The notes under the pieces are model-generated. The model was given only the letters and a program-made list of their open reading frames with translations, did no database searches and had not been told where the DNA came from. Positions 10,003-21,252 of a stretch of 64,000 nucleotides of DNA are shown piece after piece. Both the position numbers and the translations under genes were made by a program. Source of the stretch: Sternotherus odoratus (taxonomy: Eukaryota; Chordata; Testudines; Kinosternidae); contig JAVMKO010000001.1 of NCBI GenBank assembly GCA_032164245.1, positions 83,759,892 through 83,823,891 of the forward strand. Direction: 5' to 3'. Positions within the stretch are counted from its first letter, which is position 1. Each line of letters opens with the position of its first letter.

Positions 10003-10656
10003 TATGGACCCTGCAGAAGGTGCCATTAAGAAGTGTTAAAGTGCAATGCTCACTGCACCTCATTCTTCCTGAGACTGGCAGTCATTCTTCCATTTCATGA
10101 TGTCTCCAGTAGCAACTGGTAACCTGAAGATGGGAGCTCTGTACCTGCTCCTAATTGAATGGTAAGGCAGCCCATTAGGCTTTCAGTGGCTACAGGATAG
10201 TTGTCTTAGTAATATATTGACAGATAATAAATACTCTCAGCATAGAAATAATGTCTTGCTTTTGGAAGAAATGTTTTTTTAAAACTGTATCCATTGTTCA
10301 TAGGTTGTTAGAACATTTTTCTTCCTGATATATATTATAGCACATCAGACATTCAGCACACATCTGTCTGCAGACACAGGTGAATTTCTCAGACAATTGC
10401 ACTTAATATTATCACTGACCTACCTAGACATTGCTATATGGTTTAAATTGGTCTTTAGATATCAGGTTTCTAAAGAGGTAAAGTTATGTGACTACAATAC
10501 AAGGTGGAGGATTGGACGGCTCAAGGGCTAGGTTGTGAGATAAAGATCTGCTCATTTCTGTTACTGGTTCCAGTACAGCTCTGGCTGATAGTGACCATAA
10601 CTTGTTATCATTTGATTGTTGTTTGATGGCCTGTGTGAAAGAAGGTGATGGTTTTT
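10003..10656. other. No recognised feature
   Basis: AT-rich non-coding sequence between two LTR-like repeats. Nothing specific is supported. Confidence 0.35.
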
Positions 10657-11401
10657 TGTAGTAAGATGAGGCCCTGAAACATAACTCTTATATCAGAGGC
10701 CTAGCATGAGGCATGAAGCCTGAACCAAAGTATTTCCAGACATTGCTAAACAAAGCATGCTGTGAGCCAGAGGCAGGCCCTAATTACAGAAATTGGCAAG
10801 CAAAGAGCTGCTAGAAAGCACGTGTTAATAACCTAAGTAGTAATAAGAGGAACTTGTACCAAGATGACACCTGGGCGTCCCTATACGAGGACACTTCATA
10901 GAGATAACAAGGAACAACCAGGTGCATCCCAAAGACAGGGTCAAAAGGACAGCAATATGGATAGATCTGTTTGTTTGAACCAACATGATCAAAGGGGGAG
11001 ACAGCACACTAATGAGCCAAGGGGCTGTACCTCAATACGTCAGTTGGGATGAGTAATCTGTCCTGCGTCTGTATAAAAATAGGTCCCGGAGCGCACATTG
11101 TTGTCCAGCCGAGGGGGCAGTGGAACTCCCGCCACTGACTGAGCTGGTCCATTGTCAGGGGGCACAAATTCGTAGTATGTCTTGTAGAGTCTCCAGGAAA
11201 CTATCACTGTGCTCCCTTTGACAGTAAACCTGGCCTGGGTGCCTTCAGACCTTACTAGAGTCTGTGGTCATTGCTGGTTCTCTTGGGGTCTGCTGTGCCA
11301 GCGATCTGCAGAGCTGGGGCAGCACCCAGAGGGAACACGCACACAGCTGACTGTTATCATCGAACAAGAGCAGAGCACCACATAGGTAGCTACTGACAAC
11401 A
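10657..11401 (+). mobile_element. Probable solo LTR of an endogenous retrovirus
   Basis: Starts TGTAGT and ends CAACA, with a TATA-like 'gtataaaaatag' at about 11071. The flanks read gttttt on the left (10651-10656) and gtttta on the right (11402-11407), which would fit a 5-bp duplication next to a T run. The internal viral genes are absent. Confidence 0.5.
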
Positions 11402-11547
11402 GTTTTAATAACGAAGGCACCTCTCCGGTAGGAGCTGGACCCACATCACTACCAGAACTGACATTAATTCAGCAAAACGATTGGTCTGTCCATACGACAG
11501 GGTCCAGGACTAATATAACAGATGGTGCGGCAGAGTGCAGTTGAGAC

Positions 11548-12699
11548 TGTGACACTCTATATCTCAGGAGAGCACCTTGCAACCTCCATATTCATCATTT
11601 GTACATAATGGTGATATTTCATATAAAGCATGCCATGTAAGGGATCATTGGAAAGGTTATGATGTGTTGAAAGTCACTGTTCTAAATATGTATATCATTA
11701 GTACATATGAAGGTATATTAGATTATGGTGTATGGTTGTCACTAAAATATGCTATGAGTTGGGAAATTGCCCAGATGTTAGCTTCCCAGATACAACAACA
11801 AGTGAGGTAAACAATGCCCGGGCGGGTAGTGGACAACCATCAACATCCATTGTCCAGCAAGGGAGTTACAATTCAATGACTCCCTTGAAATGCACAAGGC
11901 CACAACAGGAGAACTGCTCAACTTGGCCTGGTGACTCAGCAGTGCCCACCAGACATGCCTAGACTTGTGTTATCCAAGCACATGGGCTGAGGATATAAAA
12001 TGGGGGACAGAGGCCATATGGTTTGTCCCATCTCTTTCCCCACCTACACCGAAGGCAACGAGAATCCTGGAGCTGAGGAGACTGGTCCCCAGGCTAACAG
12101 GGAGAGAGCTTGCAAATGAAAGGCTGTACCAAACCTGCAGTATTCAGTATCTGCTTAGTCCAGATATTGCCTAGCCTAATAAGGTTGAGAATTTAGACTG
12201 TGTGCTTATCTTTTATTTTCTTTTGGTAACTACTCTTTTTTTTCTGTCACTTACAATAATTTAAAACTTAGCCTTTGCAATCAATAAACGTATTCAAATG
12301 TTTATCCTTAGCAGGGAGTTTGACTGCAGTGCTGGGTAAATCTGCTTAGGTTACACAGGCTGGTGTATGTTCACTTTCTGTTGATGAAGTGGCAAACCAA
12401 TTAATAAACTTGCGTTGCTCAAGAAAGGGTCTTGAGCAGTGCAGACAGTGTATTCCTGAGGTATACGGCTGGGTGCTGGAGAGATTTGGCTGGTGCCTTT
12501 CTCTGTGTGATTTGTGAGTGGCTCTGGGAGCATTTATGCAATCTAGCTGGGTGCGGGGCTCCACATGGGGTTGTACTGAGTGGTAACAGCACCTGGAGGG
12601 GTTTGCTGCTTGTCACCAGTAAGGCATTGTGGGAGACAGTGAGTTAAGGGGGTACAGTGGTCTCACAGTCCCAGGTTGTACCTCAGAGATCCTGTCACA
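11548..12699 (+). mobile_element. Solo LTR with perfect 5-bp TSD
   Basis: Begins TGTGACA and ends TGTCACA, giving the TG...CA termini and short inverted repeat of an LTR. It is flanked by a perfect 5-bp duplication, gagac, at 11543-11547 and 12700-12704. Inside are a TATA-like 'gatataaaatggg' near 11994 and an 'aataaacg' poly(A) signal near 12283. Length is 1152 bp with no second LTR or internal genes, so it is a solo copy left by recombination. Confidence 0.85.
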
Positions 12700-13133
12700 G
12701 AGACATATTCCAAAGTTGGGGGAGGGCAAAGAGGAGAGAAAATCTGGGAAGTTGCCTGCCATTTTCCATGTATTGGAAAGAGCAATGTAGAAAGAGGTTC
12801 TTTCAGGCTCTATTTGAAATTCGAAACTGGCATTTACCTGCTTTACCAGAACATTTGCACACTTGTAATTGTGCAGCTAAGTTTCTGCTGAGAATGGTAA
12901 AAAGTAGAGGAGACGACCAGATGAACCTTTACCCAGTAAAAAAATAAAATAAAATAATCAAGCACAGAATCCCAAATCACTTGTTACCATGTTTTTTGGT
13001 CCCTGCAATGTTCTTACACTGACCTGCTGATCTAAGTCTGTTTAGCACTACAGATACCCAGCTATAAAAAAGAGTTAGCTGTTCAATAAAGAACATGACA
13101 GTCCCTGGAAAATGTAGAACAACTGGATGATGT

Positions 13134-13547
13134 TGTGGAAGTGAGGAAAGGGGATTTGAGTGCAGCCATCTTAGTTTGTTAGAGACACAGCAAAAGTCAG
13201 GCTAACCCTAACCCTAATAACGCGAGACTTGTAAATGCAGGACTTGTGCGGGTGAGAAACTGCAAAGCGATGCTGTTTTAGCTTGCCTTGAGATAACAAT
13301 GAAATGCTAATTGTAGCAAGACAATGTTAAGATAAGTAAGATATCGGGAAGAAAAATATATAAACAGGACACAACTTTAGGTAACAAAAAGGTATAAATA
13401 CTTGCTTTACATTGTTTGTACTTTGAAGATTTACTGAGGGCAGAGGTACTCCCTGTCCAATTGTATTCTTCCCTTGCAATTGCTTGAATAAAACTGTCTC
13501 TGACTTGTTGCATCCAAACGGAGAGGGAGGACTTGTTTTCTTCCACA
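13134..13547 (+). mobile_element. Solo LTR with 4-bp TSD (gammaretrovirus-like)
   Basis: Terminal inverted repeat TGTGGAAG...CTTCCACA with a 4-bp duplication, atgt, at 13130-13133 and 13548-13551. A TATA-like 'gtataaatac' at about 13392 and 'gaataaaactg' at about 13484 have LTR spacing. The 414-bp length, 4-bp duplication and short R-U5 fit ERV class I. A 'ctaaccctaaccctaa' stretch at about 13202 is part of the LTR, not a telomere remnant of note. Confidence 0.85.
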
Positions 13548-13551
13548 ATGT

Positions 13552-14504
13552 CATTGTGTCAGCCATGAATGATGCCGAGGGATTAGATCCTCCATTAAAA
13601 AGAACGGATGGGTTTGTAATGAATGATTCTTCCAAATCATGAGGGTATTTTAGATTCACCTAAGTACTGATTTTTTTTAAGATCAAAAGGTGGGAGTGCA
13701 GACAGCAAGACACCATCAAGCCTATTTCTGCACAGACATCCAAACATTTCTTTTGAACATTTAATGATGCCTCATTTAACTGTCAGGGCTGATCAGATTA
13801 CAGCTGCATATAACCATGTTTCCAAGAAGTGCTAACAGTTAACCATAGTACAAGGGAAGCTTGTGGATTGGTTTGAGCAGCATGTGTCATTTATATACAT
13901 GAGTCATAGGTGATTGTGAGCTACAAGGCTATTCACACACATTAAGAGATTCTAAAGCATGTATAGCCTTAGTCAGTGTTTCCCTGTGTGGTATTTCATA
14001 GGTTAGAAGAATACAATATCTCAAGAGTATAACTAGGAAACCATGGACCTGTGATAAAAGCACTGTGCAATATAACCCCCTGGTGACTACAGTCAACCTA
14101 TAGGAGGTTATTTTGCCAGTTGGCTGTTGTATTTTTGCTATTTTTTTTTTAATTATATAGGGAAGAAATGATAGGCAACTGAGAATGACAGGGCTAACAT
14201 TTTAAGAAAGAGTTATTACTATTGTACAAAAGTGTGCAAAGTGCCTTACAGGGCCGATAAAGACATGGGCCCTTCCCTGAAGAGCCTGTAATCTGATGAA
14301 ATCCCGCCTTGCCCTTTTAAAAAAAAAAATAAAAGTATGGTAGGGAATAACCACGCCAAGCCAAGGGACTAGAGATCTAATAATTCTTTCCCATCTCCAA
14401 TTTCTGTGACGCTATCACAATGTTACTTCACAAGTGTGATTTCATATTTCTGTATTTCACGTTCCGCCAGAGAGATGGCACCAGGTTTGCCAATTCCTGC
14501 AATT
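13552..14504. other. Non-coding, with one old repeat tail
   Basis: Mostly featureless AT-rich sequence. At about 14225-14310 the phrase 'gggcccttccctgaagagcc' resembles the conserved tail of an ancient amniote LINE/SINE (compare 36290-36370 in this window). The A run at 14320-14329 is not informative. Confidence 0.4.
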
Positions 14505-15545
14505 TTATCGGCGGCGAGGTCAGGGCACAGAAAGGAGGTTGGGCAGGATGTGGCACAGTGCAGAGGTCAGTGGCACAGGGTGCAGCGGGGTGGGGCGGAG
14601 CACAGAGGACACAGGAGAGAGATTGGGTGGTGAGGGGCACTGCAGGGCGGAGATTGGGTGGCATGGGGGCATTGCAGGGAGAAGGTTGGGAGGCATGGGG
14701 TGCAAGGTGACACGGGGGGAGGTCAGCTGATGTGGGACCTGGTGGAGTGGTTGCATGGCACAGGAGGGCAGTCAGGTCGTGTGTAGTGCAGAAAGGAGGT
14801 TGGACAGCATGGGGCTTGGCAGGGAGATTGGGTTTTGTGGGGTGCATCAGAGAGGTCAAGAGGTGTAGTGAAGTAAGGTTCTTCAGAATGTGGTGGAGGT
14901 CAGGCAGCACAGGATGTGGCAAGGAGGTTGGATAGAGAAATTAGAGGGCCAGAGATGTGGGGAGGTTGGGTAGCAGGGGACCTAGGGTGTGGCGGGGAAG
15001 ACAGGTTGTGCAGAGTACGGCAGGGAGGTGAGGTGGCATGGTCACAGCTGGGTTGTCATGGTGGGGTGGAGCAGGTTGTGTCTGGCAGTTGGTCAGGATG
15101 TAACAAGGTGGTCAGGTGGTACCGGGTGCATCTGGGTGGGACGCAGTGGGGAGGATGTGCAGGGCACGCTGCAGCTCAGAGGTCAGTGGGTTTCAGGATG
15201 TAGCAGGGAGGTGATGCAGGATAAAAGTCAGGACACAGTGGAGTAGTCGCTGATGCAAAGCGCCCGGAGGAGGTTGGGCAAGGCAGAGAGGTTGGCTTGG
15301 GTGGGGTGGGACGGTCAATGGCATAGGAAATGACTGGGATTTCAGGATGCAGCAGGGACATTGGGTTGTGCGGGGTGCAGTGGGTGGCATGGGGCATGGA
15401 GGGGAGCTCAGCAGCGTGGGGCAGTGGGTCATGCAGGGTACAATGGAGAACGTGGCAACATAGGGGTGTGGTGAGGGGGTTAGGCAGTCTGGGGGGGCGG
15501 TTGGGGCACTGTGGGGGGCGGGGAAGTCTGGCTGTGTCTGCGGAC
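14505..15545. repeat. Degenerate G-rich minisatellite, about 1 kb
   Basis: A loose unit of about 25-35 bp with the core 'gcagggaggttgggtggcatgg' recurs for about a kilobase with heavy drift in length and sequence. The strand is purine-rich, so the chance frames on both strands are composition artefacts. I see no transposon ends around it; its left edge meets a short 'cggcggcgaggtcag' stretch. Confidence 0.75.
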
Positions 15546-16290
15546 ACTGTTTGTGGATGGCTTTTTAATGTCTTTTGAAGATTCTGCAGCTTGTACTAGT
15601 GCTAGCTGGAGTAGCTGGCCTCTGCAGTGTGTATAGGAGAGATCAGTGTTACACTTTTCTCTGAGCAAAGCTTGTGCTCCACTATGTCTTCCAGAGAAGT
15701 TTTAGCTCCATCAAATGCACAAGCAGCCATCTGTTTGGGGTTCAATTTACAAGCATTTAACTCCTCTAAGATGTCACAGATGCAGCTGATGTGTCTTCTA
15801 TAACCAGAACATCTAGAATGCATCTACTGGCCTACCACAGACATCAAGATAACATATAATCATTTAATACTTGATGCCTATTTGCACTGGTTCATTCATC
15901 AGCCATGATGCACATATTTTGAATATGGTGAGAGAATTCTTCACTCTTTCAACTGCTGAGTCTTTCACTGTTGTACCGCATGCTTCTAAAAGGTCAGCTG
16001 AGTTTTTTTCAGAAAGATAGTGAGCATTTGCCAGTCTTCTTTGAAACCAGTGTCCAACTTCAGGACTAAAAAGTGACAATTCACTTAACGTTGGCCTCCA
16101 GTTTGTAGTATGTGGTATTGCTTCCTTAAATAGAAAGTATGATGCAACAGCCATGTTGGTTCACATAAACTAAGTTGAGTCTCCAGCATTCTTAACAGTC
16201 TCATTAAGTTCTTCTAAAATTGGCTGTGACTGGCTTATAAGGCTTTCTGCATGTTGATACAGTCCAGGCATGATGTTTGCAGCCTTTTCA
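15546..16290 (-). pseudogene. Broken hAT-type transposase (DUF4371/ZMYM-like)
   Basis: Three minus-strand frames line up as consecutive parts of one protein. First (16154-15864) comes a segment with WRPTLSELSLFSPEVGHWFQ. Next (15823-15602) is KLNPKQMAACAFDGAKT, the recognisable 'CAFDGA' element of this family. Last (about 15668-15545) is THCRGQLLQLALVQAAESSK, matching the usual HCRxHxLQLA motif. Stops and at least one frameshift separate them, so it is dead. The downstream side is cut off by the minisatellite ending at 15545. The family call rests on motif recognition only. Confidence 0.6.
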
Positions 16291-16344
16291 TATAGGTTGT
16301 CAGTATTGGCTTATCCAATCAGTCTGGCAAACCAAGCTCCTCCA

Positions 16345-17022
16345 CTTTTACTATATAAATCCATTATATGCCTACATCTTGAATACTATGCACAGTTCTT
16401 GTCACCCCATCCCAAAAATGAAATATTGGAATTGGAAAAGGTACAGAGAAGGGCAACAAAAATGATTAGGGGTATGGAACAGATTCCATTTGAGGAGAGA
16501 TTAAAAAGACTGAGACTTTTCACCTTGGAAAAGAGACTACTAAAAGGGATATGATAGAGGCTTATAAAATTTTGACTAGTATGGAGAAAATGAATAAGAA
16601 AATGTTATTTACCCCTTCACTTAACAACACAAGAACCAAGGGTCACCCAATGAAATTAATAGGCAGCAAGTTTAAAACAAACAAAAGGAAGTATTTCTTC
16701 ACACAGCGCGCAGTCACCCATGGAACTTTTTGCCAGGGATGTTGTGAAGGCCAAAATTATAATAGAGTTAAAAAAATAACTAGATAAGTTCATGGAGATT
16801 AAGTTCATCAATCGCTATTAGGCAGGTTACGCAGGGATGCAACACCATGCTCTGAGTGTCCCTAGCCTCTGTTCCCCAGAAGCTGCGAGTGGACAACAGG
16901 GAATGGATCACTCAATGATTCCCTGTTCTGTTTGTTCCTTTTAAGCACCTGGAATAGTCACTGATGGAAGACAGGATACTGGACTAGATGGACCATTGGT
17001 CTGACGAATATGGCCATTTTTA
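16345..17022 (+). mobile_element. CR1 LINE, 5'-truncated, with RT C-terminus
   Basis: The frame around 16370-16790 reads as the C-terminal end of a CR1 reverse transcriptase (LEYYAQFLSPHPKNEILELE, KVQRRATKMIRG, then RLKRLRLFTLEKRLL), broken by stops at 16552 and later. The 3' untranslated part ends with the CR1 tail 'ctggactagatggaccattg' at about 16980. It is truncated at the 5' side like most genomic CR1 copies. Confidence 0.88.
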
Positions 17023-17560
17023 CATAAAAAATAATGATAATACAAATGTTTAGTACAGAAGCTCCCCATGATAATGATCTCTTGAGATAGTGATGATATA
17101 TGAGATAATGACCTTGGCAAATAATACATTTTAAAAATCTTGGCCTACTAGGAAACTAGGTAACCAAGACTATCTAAAATTGTTCACTTGGGCAGCACAG
17201 CTCCATCTGCTGGATACCTAGGCAGAGCCGGTGTGTGCCTGTAAATACAGTCTGGCCCTGAAATCTGGTTCATCACTAGCTGTCCAGGGAGAGCTCATTC
17301 AGAACTGCTCATAAATCATCATTTGAAATGATTAGGTAGGCCAATATAGGCGACACAAAGTGTCTGCATTGTCATAAATAATAGCTGTGAGAGGAGGCTA
17401 GTCTTTGAACAGCCTTTTCACATCCATTATGCTTGCTCAGGTACATTTTCTCATATACCGTGGATGCTTTTAAAGTGTGTATTAATGTTTCCATTTCAAT
17501 GCAAATTTCCAACCAAGACCTTAATTGGCAGCACTGCAGGAAAAGGTAGGGTGTGTGTGT
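17023..17560. other. Upstream flank of the PRDM4 CpG island
   Basis: Unique-looking sequence with no exon. It ends in a (GT)n-rich microsatellite at about 17550-17578, immediately before the GC-rich promoter region. Conserved regulatory elements cannot be judged from one sequence. Confidence 0.35.
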
Positions 17561-18560
17561 GTGTCTGTGTGTGTGCGCGCCCCCTCCATGGGCGGGAGGT
17601 CTAGGGAAATCCCTGGGTCACTTGAGCCTCACTGCGCGGAGATAGCGGCGGGAGGGGGGCTCAGTGCAGCATAGAAACGAGGACAGCCGAGACACGGGGG
17701 GAGGTGGCGGACTGCGGGAAGAGCGGAGGTTGGCACGCGGCCCGACACGGGGAGGTGGCGATGGGGCGGGAAGAGCGGCGGTTGGGACGCCCGCCGGGGG
17801 GAGGTGGCGGTGCCGCGCGAAGAGCGGCGGTTCCGACGCGGCGGGAGGTGGGTACCCGGCGGGAAGAGCCGAGCGCGCGCGGCAGCGGCTCGCTTCCTGG
17901 AGGCGGCTGCGGCCGGACAAAGCTGAAGCGGCGCCGCGGGCCGAGGCCGGCGGGTTCTCGGCCTGTGCCGGCGTCAGGCCCCCTCCCCGCGGCGGGGCTC
18001 GCGCCGCCCGCCGTCTCCCCGCCCGGCCCATGAGGCCGCTGCGGCTCTGGCCGGCCGCTCGCTGCCGGGGGCGGCGGCTCCCCGAGAGCGCGGCGGGGGC
18101 GCCGGGCGGATGCCCGAGCGGGGAGCGGCTCCCGGCGGGAGGGCGGGGGCTGAGGGGCCTGATGCTGCTGCCGCCGCCGCCGCTTGCGGGAGACGCCCGG
18201 CCCGAGGCCCCTGCACCCCAGGTGAGCGGCGGGGCCCGCGGCCCCTTTCCCGGCGAGGCTCCCCGCGCGGCCCCTTCCTCCTCCTCCGGCGGGATCGGGG
18301 CCGGGCGCCGCCGCCGCGCTCTCCCCTGTGTGCGGCCCGGGAGGCCGGTCTGGTCTCCTGCTGGGTGCCCGCGGCGGAGGCCCCTGGAGCCGGCCGGGGT
18401 CGGTTTCTTGGGCCCCGTCGCGCTGCGGGGCGGGGTGAGAGACTCGGGCCGCCCCGGGAAATCCCCGCCAGAGTCGAGGCAGTGGAAGCGCCCTGGAAAA
18501 CGGGACCCTGCCCGGAGCTAGACCTCAGCCCTGCCTGGTGCGGGATCCTCCCCTCCGGGG
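17560..18560 (+). promoter_or_regulatory. PRDM4: CpG island promoter of PRDM4
   Basis: About 1 kb of GC-rich, CpG-dense sequence with GGGGCGGG-type Sp1 boxes (for example at about 17761), no obvious TATA box, and a good splice donor inside it (18221/18222). It lies upstream of the first coding exon of PRDM4 in the right orientation. CpG-island, TATA-less promoters are usual for broadly expressed regulators such as PRDM4. The start site itself cannot be placed. Confidence 0.7.
17650..18221 (+). other. PRDM4: Probable untranslated first exon of PRDM4 (start approximate)
   Basis: The 3' border is a consensus donor, CCCCAG|GTGAGC, at 18221. The 5' border is a guess. The exon is open in one frame with ATGs (for example at 18030), but splicing to 21252 would put that frame onto a TGA within three codons, so it is best read as 5' UTR with possible upstream ORFs. 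A second donor-like site, GGAA|GTGAGT, at about 18661 could mark an alternative first exon. Confidence 0.5.
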
Positions 18561-19061
18561 GAGGGGGGTGGAGGAGCAGGACCTCCCAGGATGGGAGCAT
18601 CCCTGGGCAGACTTCCTCAGCGGCATCACAGCAAGAAGAGAAGCTGCCCTGGTCCGCGGAAGTGAGTGGGACGTGTAAATGCACCTGGGTCCACGTTTGG
18701 TCAGGATCAGCCCTTGAATCCCCAAACTGAACATTTGATCGTGGGCATGTGTATGGATTTGAAATTTTGTTGGCCACGTATGCAAAATATTTTTCCTTCC
18801 CATTTTCTAAGCCAATTAAATGCTGGTGAGAGGTGCTGGATGGAAAGTCCTGGGCTGGGTTTATCAACGTAAATAGGTAAAATGGGCAGTGACAATCCAA
18901 ATTGCTGCCCTCAGTCCTGCCAAGAATGGGTCGACTCTGTTTTGGAAGGGCCACCTGAATGGGGTGAGAAAAAGTTTAGTTTAGTATCCATGTTTGAATC
19001 AGTCCTTGACTTCTGCTGAGACTGTCAACTAGTGAGTAGTGTAATAGTGTATGATGTATAG
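18222..19061. other. First part of PRDM4 intron 1
   Basis: GC-rich up to about 18670, then AT-rich unique sequence. No additional exon can be supported. Confidence 0.4.
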
Positions 19062-19632
19062 CAGCGGTTCTCAAACTTGTTGAGACTGCGACCCCCTTTT
19101 TCGGCTCCGGCGGCTCGGCGCGACCCCTCCATGTCCGCCCAAATGCCGCCGAATTCAATACTTCGGCAGAAATACAGGCACGGACCCCCCTGTGCCCCGG
19201 CCCCTGTGGTGGGCGGGCTCCCGGCTGCGCCCCGGCCCCGGTCCCCCCCGGGTGCTGGCTCCCGGCTGTGCGGCCCCGGTGTCCCCCCCCCCCCCCCCCC
19301 CGCGGGCTGGCTCCCGGCTGCGCCCCGGTCCCCCCCCCCCCGCAGGCTGGCTCCCGGCTGTGCCCCAGCCTCCCCCCCACACACGGGCGGGCTGCGGCCC
19401 TGGTCCCCGCCGAGGGCGGGCTGCCGGCTGCGCCCCGGTCCCCCCCCCCGGGGCTCGGGGCAGCCGCCGGGGCTCGGGACTCGAGCCGCTGCCGGTGGCC
19501 GGGGATCGCGGCTTGAGCTGCCGCCGGCCTCCGTGGATCCTGCAGCAGCCCCAGTCCCAGTCGCCGCGAGTTGCGGCGGCAGGCGCTCGGCGACCCCCCG
19601 GGGGGTCGCAACCCCCAGTTTGAGAAACCCTG
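19062..19632. mobile_element. GC-rich non-autonomous hAT, perfect 8-bp TSD
   Basis: Ends CAGCGGTTCTCAAACT and AGTTTGAGAAACCCTG are inverted. The flanking duplication atgtatag is perfect at 19054-19061 and 19633-19640. The interior is C-rich and CpG-rich with repeated 'ggctcccggctg' blocks and C homopolymers; there is no transposase. It lies in PRDM4 intron 1, about 0.85 kb from the first exon. Confidence 0.9.
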
Positions 19633-19739
19633 ATGTATAGTCTCATGTATGATATGTACACGCCCAGTAAGTGCTGACTTGAATACTAATTAATTACCCG
19701 CAGAAAAGACATCCTGTGGAAGTGACTTTGTCTCTACTT

Positions 19740-20410
19740 TCCAGGGCCATAATGGACTAAGCGCATTTTACAGCACTGAAATTTGCTGCGCTCAGCCTTA
19801 GCCTGCCACTGCTTTGGGGCGTCTCCCACTGGCCCCTTACGAGCTGGGGTCTCAGCCTGCTTCCAGCCTGGGTGTAGGAAGCCCAAGCTGGCAGCGGGAG
19901 CTGAGACCCCAGCTAGCAGGAGCCTGCGGGGAAACTCTAAAGCAGCAGCGGGCTGAGAGCTTGGCCGCTGCCGCCGCTTCTCAGCTCTCTGCCGCTTTAG
20001 ACTTTCCCCCTCAGGCTCCTGTCAGCGGGGGTCTCAGCTCCCGCTGCCAGCCTGGGCTTCCTACACCCAGGCTGGCAGCAGGACCCTGGGGAGGCTTCCT
20101 ACACCCAGGCTGGCAGGAGACTAGGGAGAGAGCCCAAAGCGGCGGCGGGTTGAGCAGTCAGCCTGCTGCCGCTTTGGGGTTTCCCCCCAGGCTCCTGCCA
20201 GCCGGGGTCTCAGCCTGCTGCCAGCCTGGGCTTCCTACACCCAGGCTAGCAGGGGAGCTGACTGGGGCAGGTGGTGGGACCACCACCATCCCCCCCCAGC
20301 CCCAGGGCCGCTGGCGAACCCCTCCTCCCCAGTAGACGCGTGATTATCCGGGATTTTATTAACTGGGATTAAGGTTTTCCCGATCATCCTGGATAATCGA
20401 GAGTCTACTG
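19740..20410. mobile_element. GC-rich repeat block with Tigger-like right end
   Basis: From about 19800 to 20335 the sequence consists of inverted and direct copies of 'cctgccagcctgggcttcct', 'gctgccgctttggggtttcc' and related blocks, the same vocabulary found inside the hAT at 48010. It runs into 20337-20410, 'gattatccgggattttatta ... gataatcgagagtctactg' followed by TA, which looks like the end of a pogo/Tigger-type element. No matching left end is found, so this is a truncated or composite insertion. Confidence 0.5.
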
Positions 20411-20549
20411 TATAGAAAACTTTTCTGTGAAATTAAACTTTTCATACATACTTAATTTTTTGATTACACAAACGTGTCTACATAAGTAAAAACAGGTAAA
20501 CTAACTAATTTGTCAATTTTTTAACATACACATTCAGAAAACCTACTTT

Positions 20550-20622
20550 ATTATATAACGGACTTTCGGCTTTAACAGACACCCCCTCGCCCGAATTAGT
20601 CCGTTATATCGAGGTTTTGCTG
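20550..20622. mobile_element. Tigger-like element right end
   Basis: About 73 bp ending GAGGTTTTGCTG before TA, nearly identical to the right end of the complete element at 42327-42669, including 'aacagacaccccctcgcccg' and 'attagtccgtta'. The left part is missing. Confidence 0.7.
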
Positions 20623-20811
20623 TATTTACAGAATCTAGACCACAGTAAAGTATTTTGATACTTGAGAGATCTTTTCTAGTTTGTGGTTTATTTAAAAAAA
20701 ATAATTAAATTGCTCCCCTCAAAAGACAAATCTGACAAATCCTAAAAATGGAGGCTTAAAAAACAGATAATCTTTCTTATTATAGGGACTGGATATTTCA
20801 GCAGGCAGATT

Positions 20812-20971
20812 CGAGAGTCTCAGTGTTTGAAGGGACCCTCAGGAGATCTATCTAGTCCAACCCCCTACTCAAAGGGGGACCTATTTTCCCCATATCCCTA
20901 AATGGCTCCCTCAAGGATTGAACTCACAATCTTAGCTTTAGCAGGATAATACTCAAACCACTGAGCTATTG
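20812..20971 (-). mobile_element. Cry-type tRNA-derived SINE
   Basis: Read on the minus strand it begins with a tRNA-like head ('gcaatagctcagtggtttga', about 20971-20952) and continues with the body 'aatccttgagggagccattt' to the 3' part 'ggttggactagatagatctc' (about 20865-20840). This is the familiar tRNA(Lys)-derived SINE of cryptodiran turtles and is the main taxonomic hint in the window. Confidence 0.8.
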
Positions 20972-21252
20972 CTACAACTACTCTTTGGTTAGCAACATTG
21001 TTCACTACTTGGGCAGTAAGGAATGAGTTAAGATCTGATTTTTGTCCATTAGTGTTGATTTTTGTTTTACTGTATGTAATTTGTTCAACATTAGATATAT
21101 GTTAACTAAAAAATTATGTGTGCCATTTGATAATGGAAAATGATATTATCTACTTGATTAGTGAGGTGGATATTTTGATTAGTGGACATATGTCCTATAC
21201 AAATCTTATTTTTCTAGGACTGAAGAAACTCAGAATGATCTTTTTTTGTAGG

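Noticed and set aside
13200..13217. Telomere-like ctaaccctaaccctaa
   Set aside because: Only two to three units, inside a solo LTR with its own target duplication; not an interstitial telomere.
14428..14922. 164-codon minus-strand frame
   Set aside because: Reading of the minisatellite; His/Pro/Ser-rich and without conserved motif.
14505..15545. CRISPR-like or regulatory array
   Set aside because: Units are variable in length with no constant repeat and unique spacer pattern; it is a degenerate minisatellite in a vertebrate genome.
1..17500. Neighbouring gene ASCL4, expected upstream of PRDM4 from the human order
   Set aside because: No bHLH frame was found on either strand, so it must lie further left or be rearranged.
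17664..18521. 285-codon open frame over the PRDM4 first exon
   Set aside because: GC-rich and low complexity. It reads through a consensus donor at 18221 and does not join in frame with the next exon, so it is better explained as CpG-island 5' UTR.
19077..19661. Long open frames on both strands at the 19062 hAT
   Set aside because: Composition effect of C-rich hAT interior; frames run across the transposon ends.
20900..20972. tRNA gene candidate (also about 54060-54115)
   Set aside because: The tRNA-like text is the head of Cry SINEs, followed by the SINE body; no intact acceptor stem.
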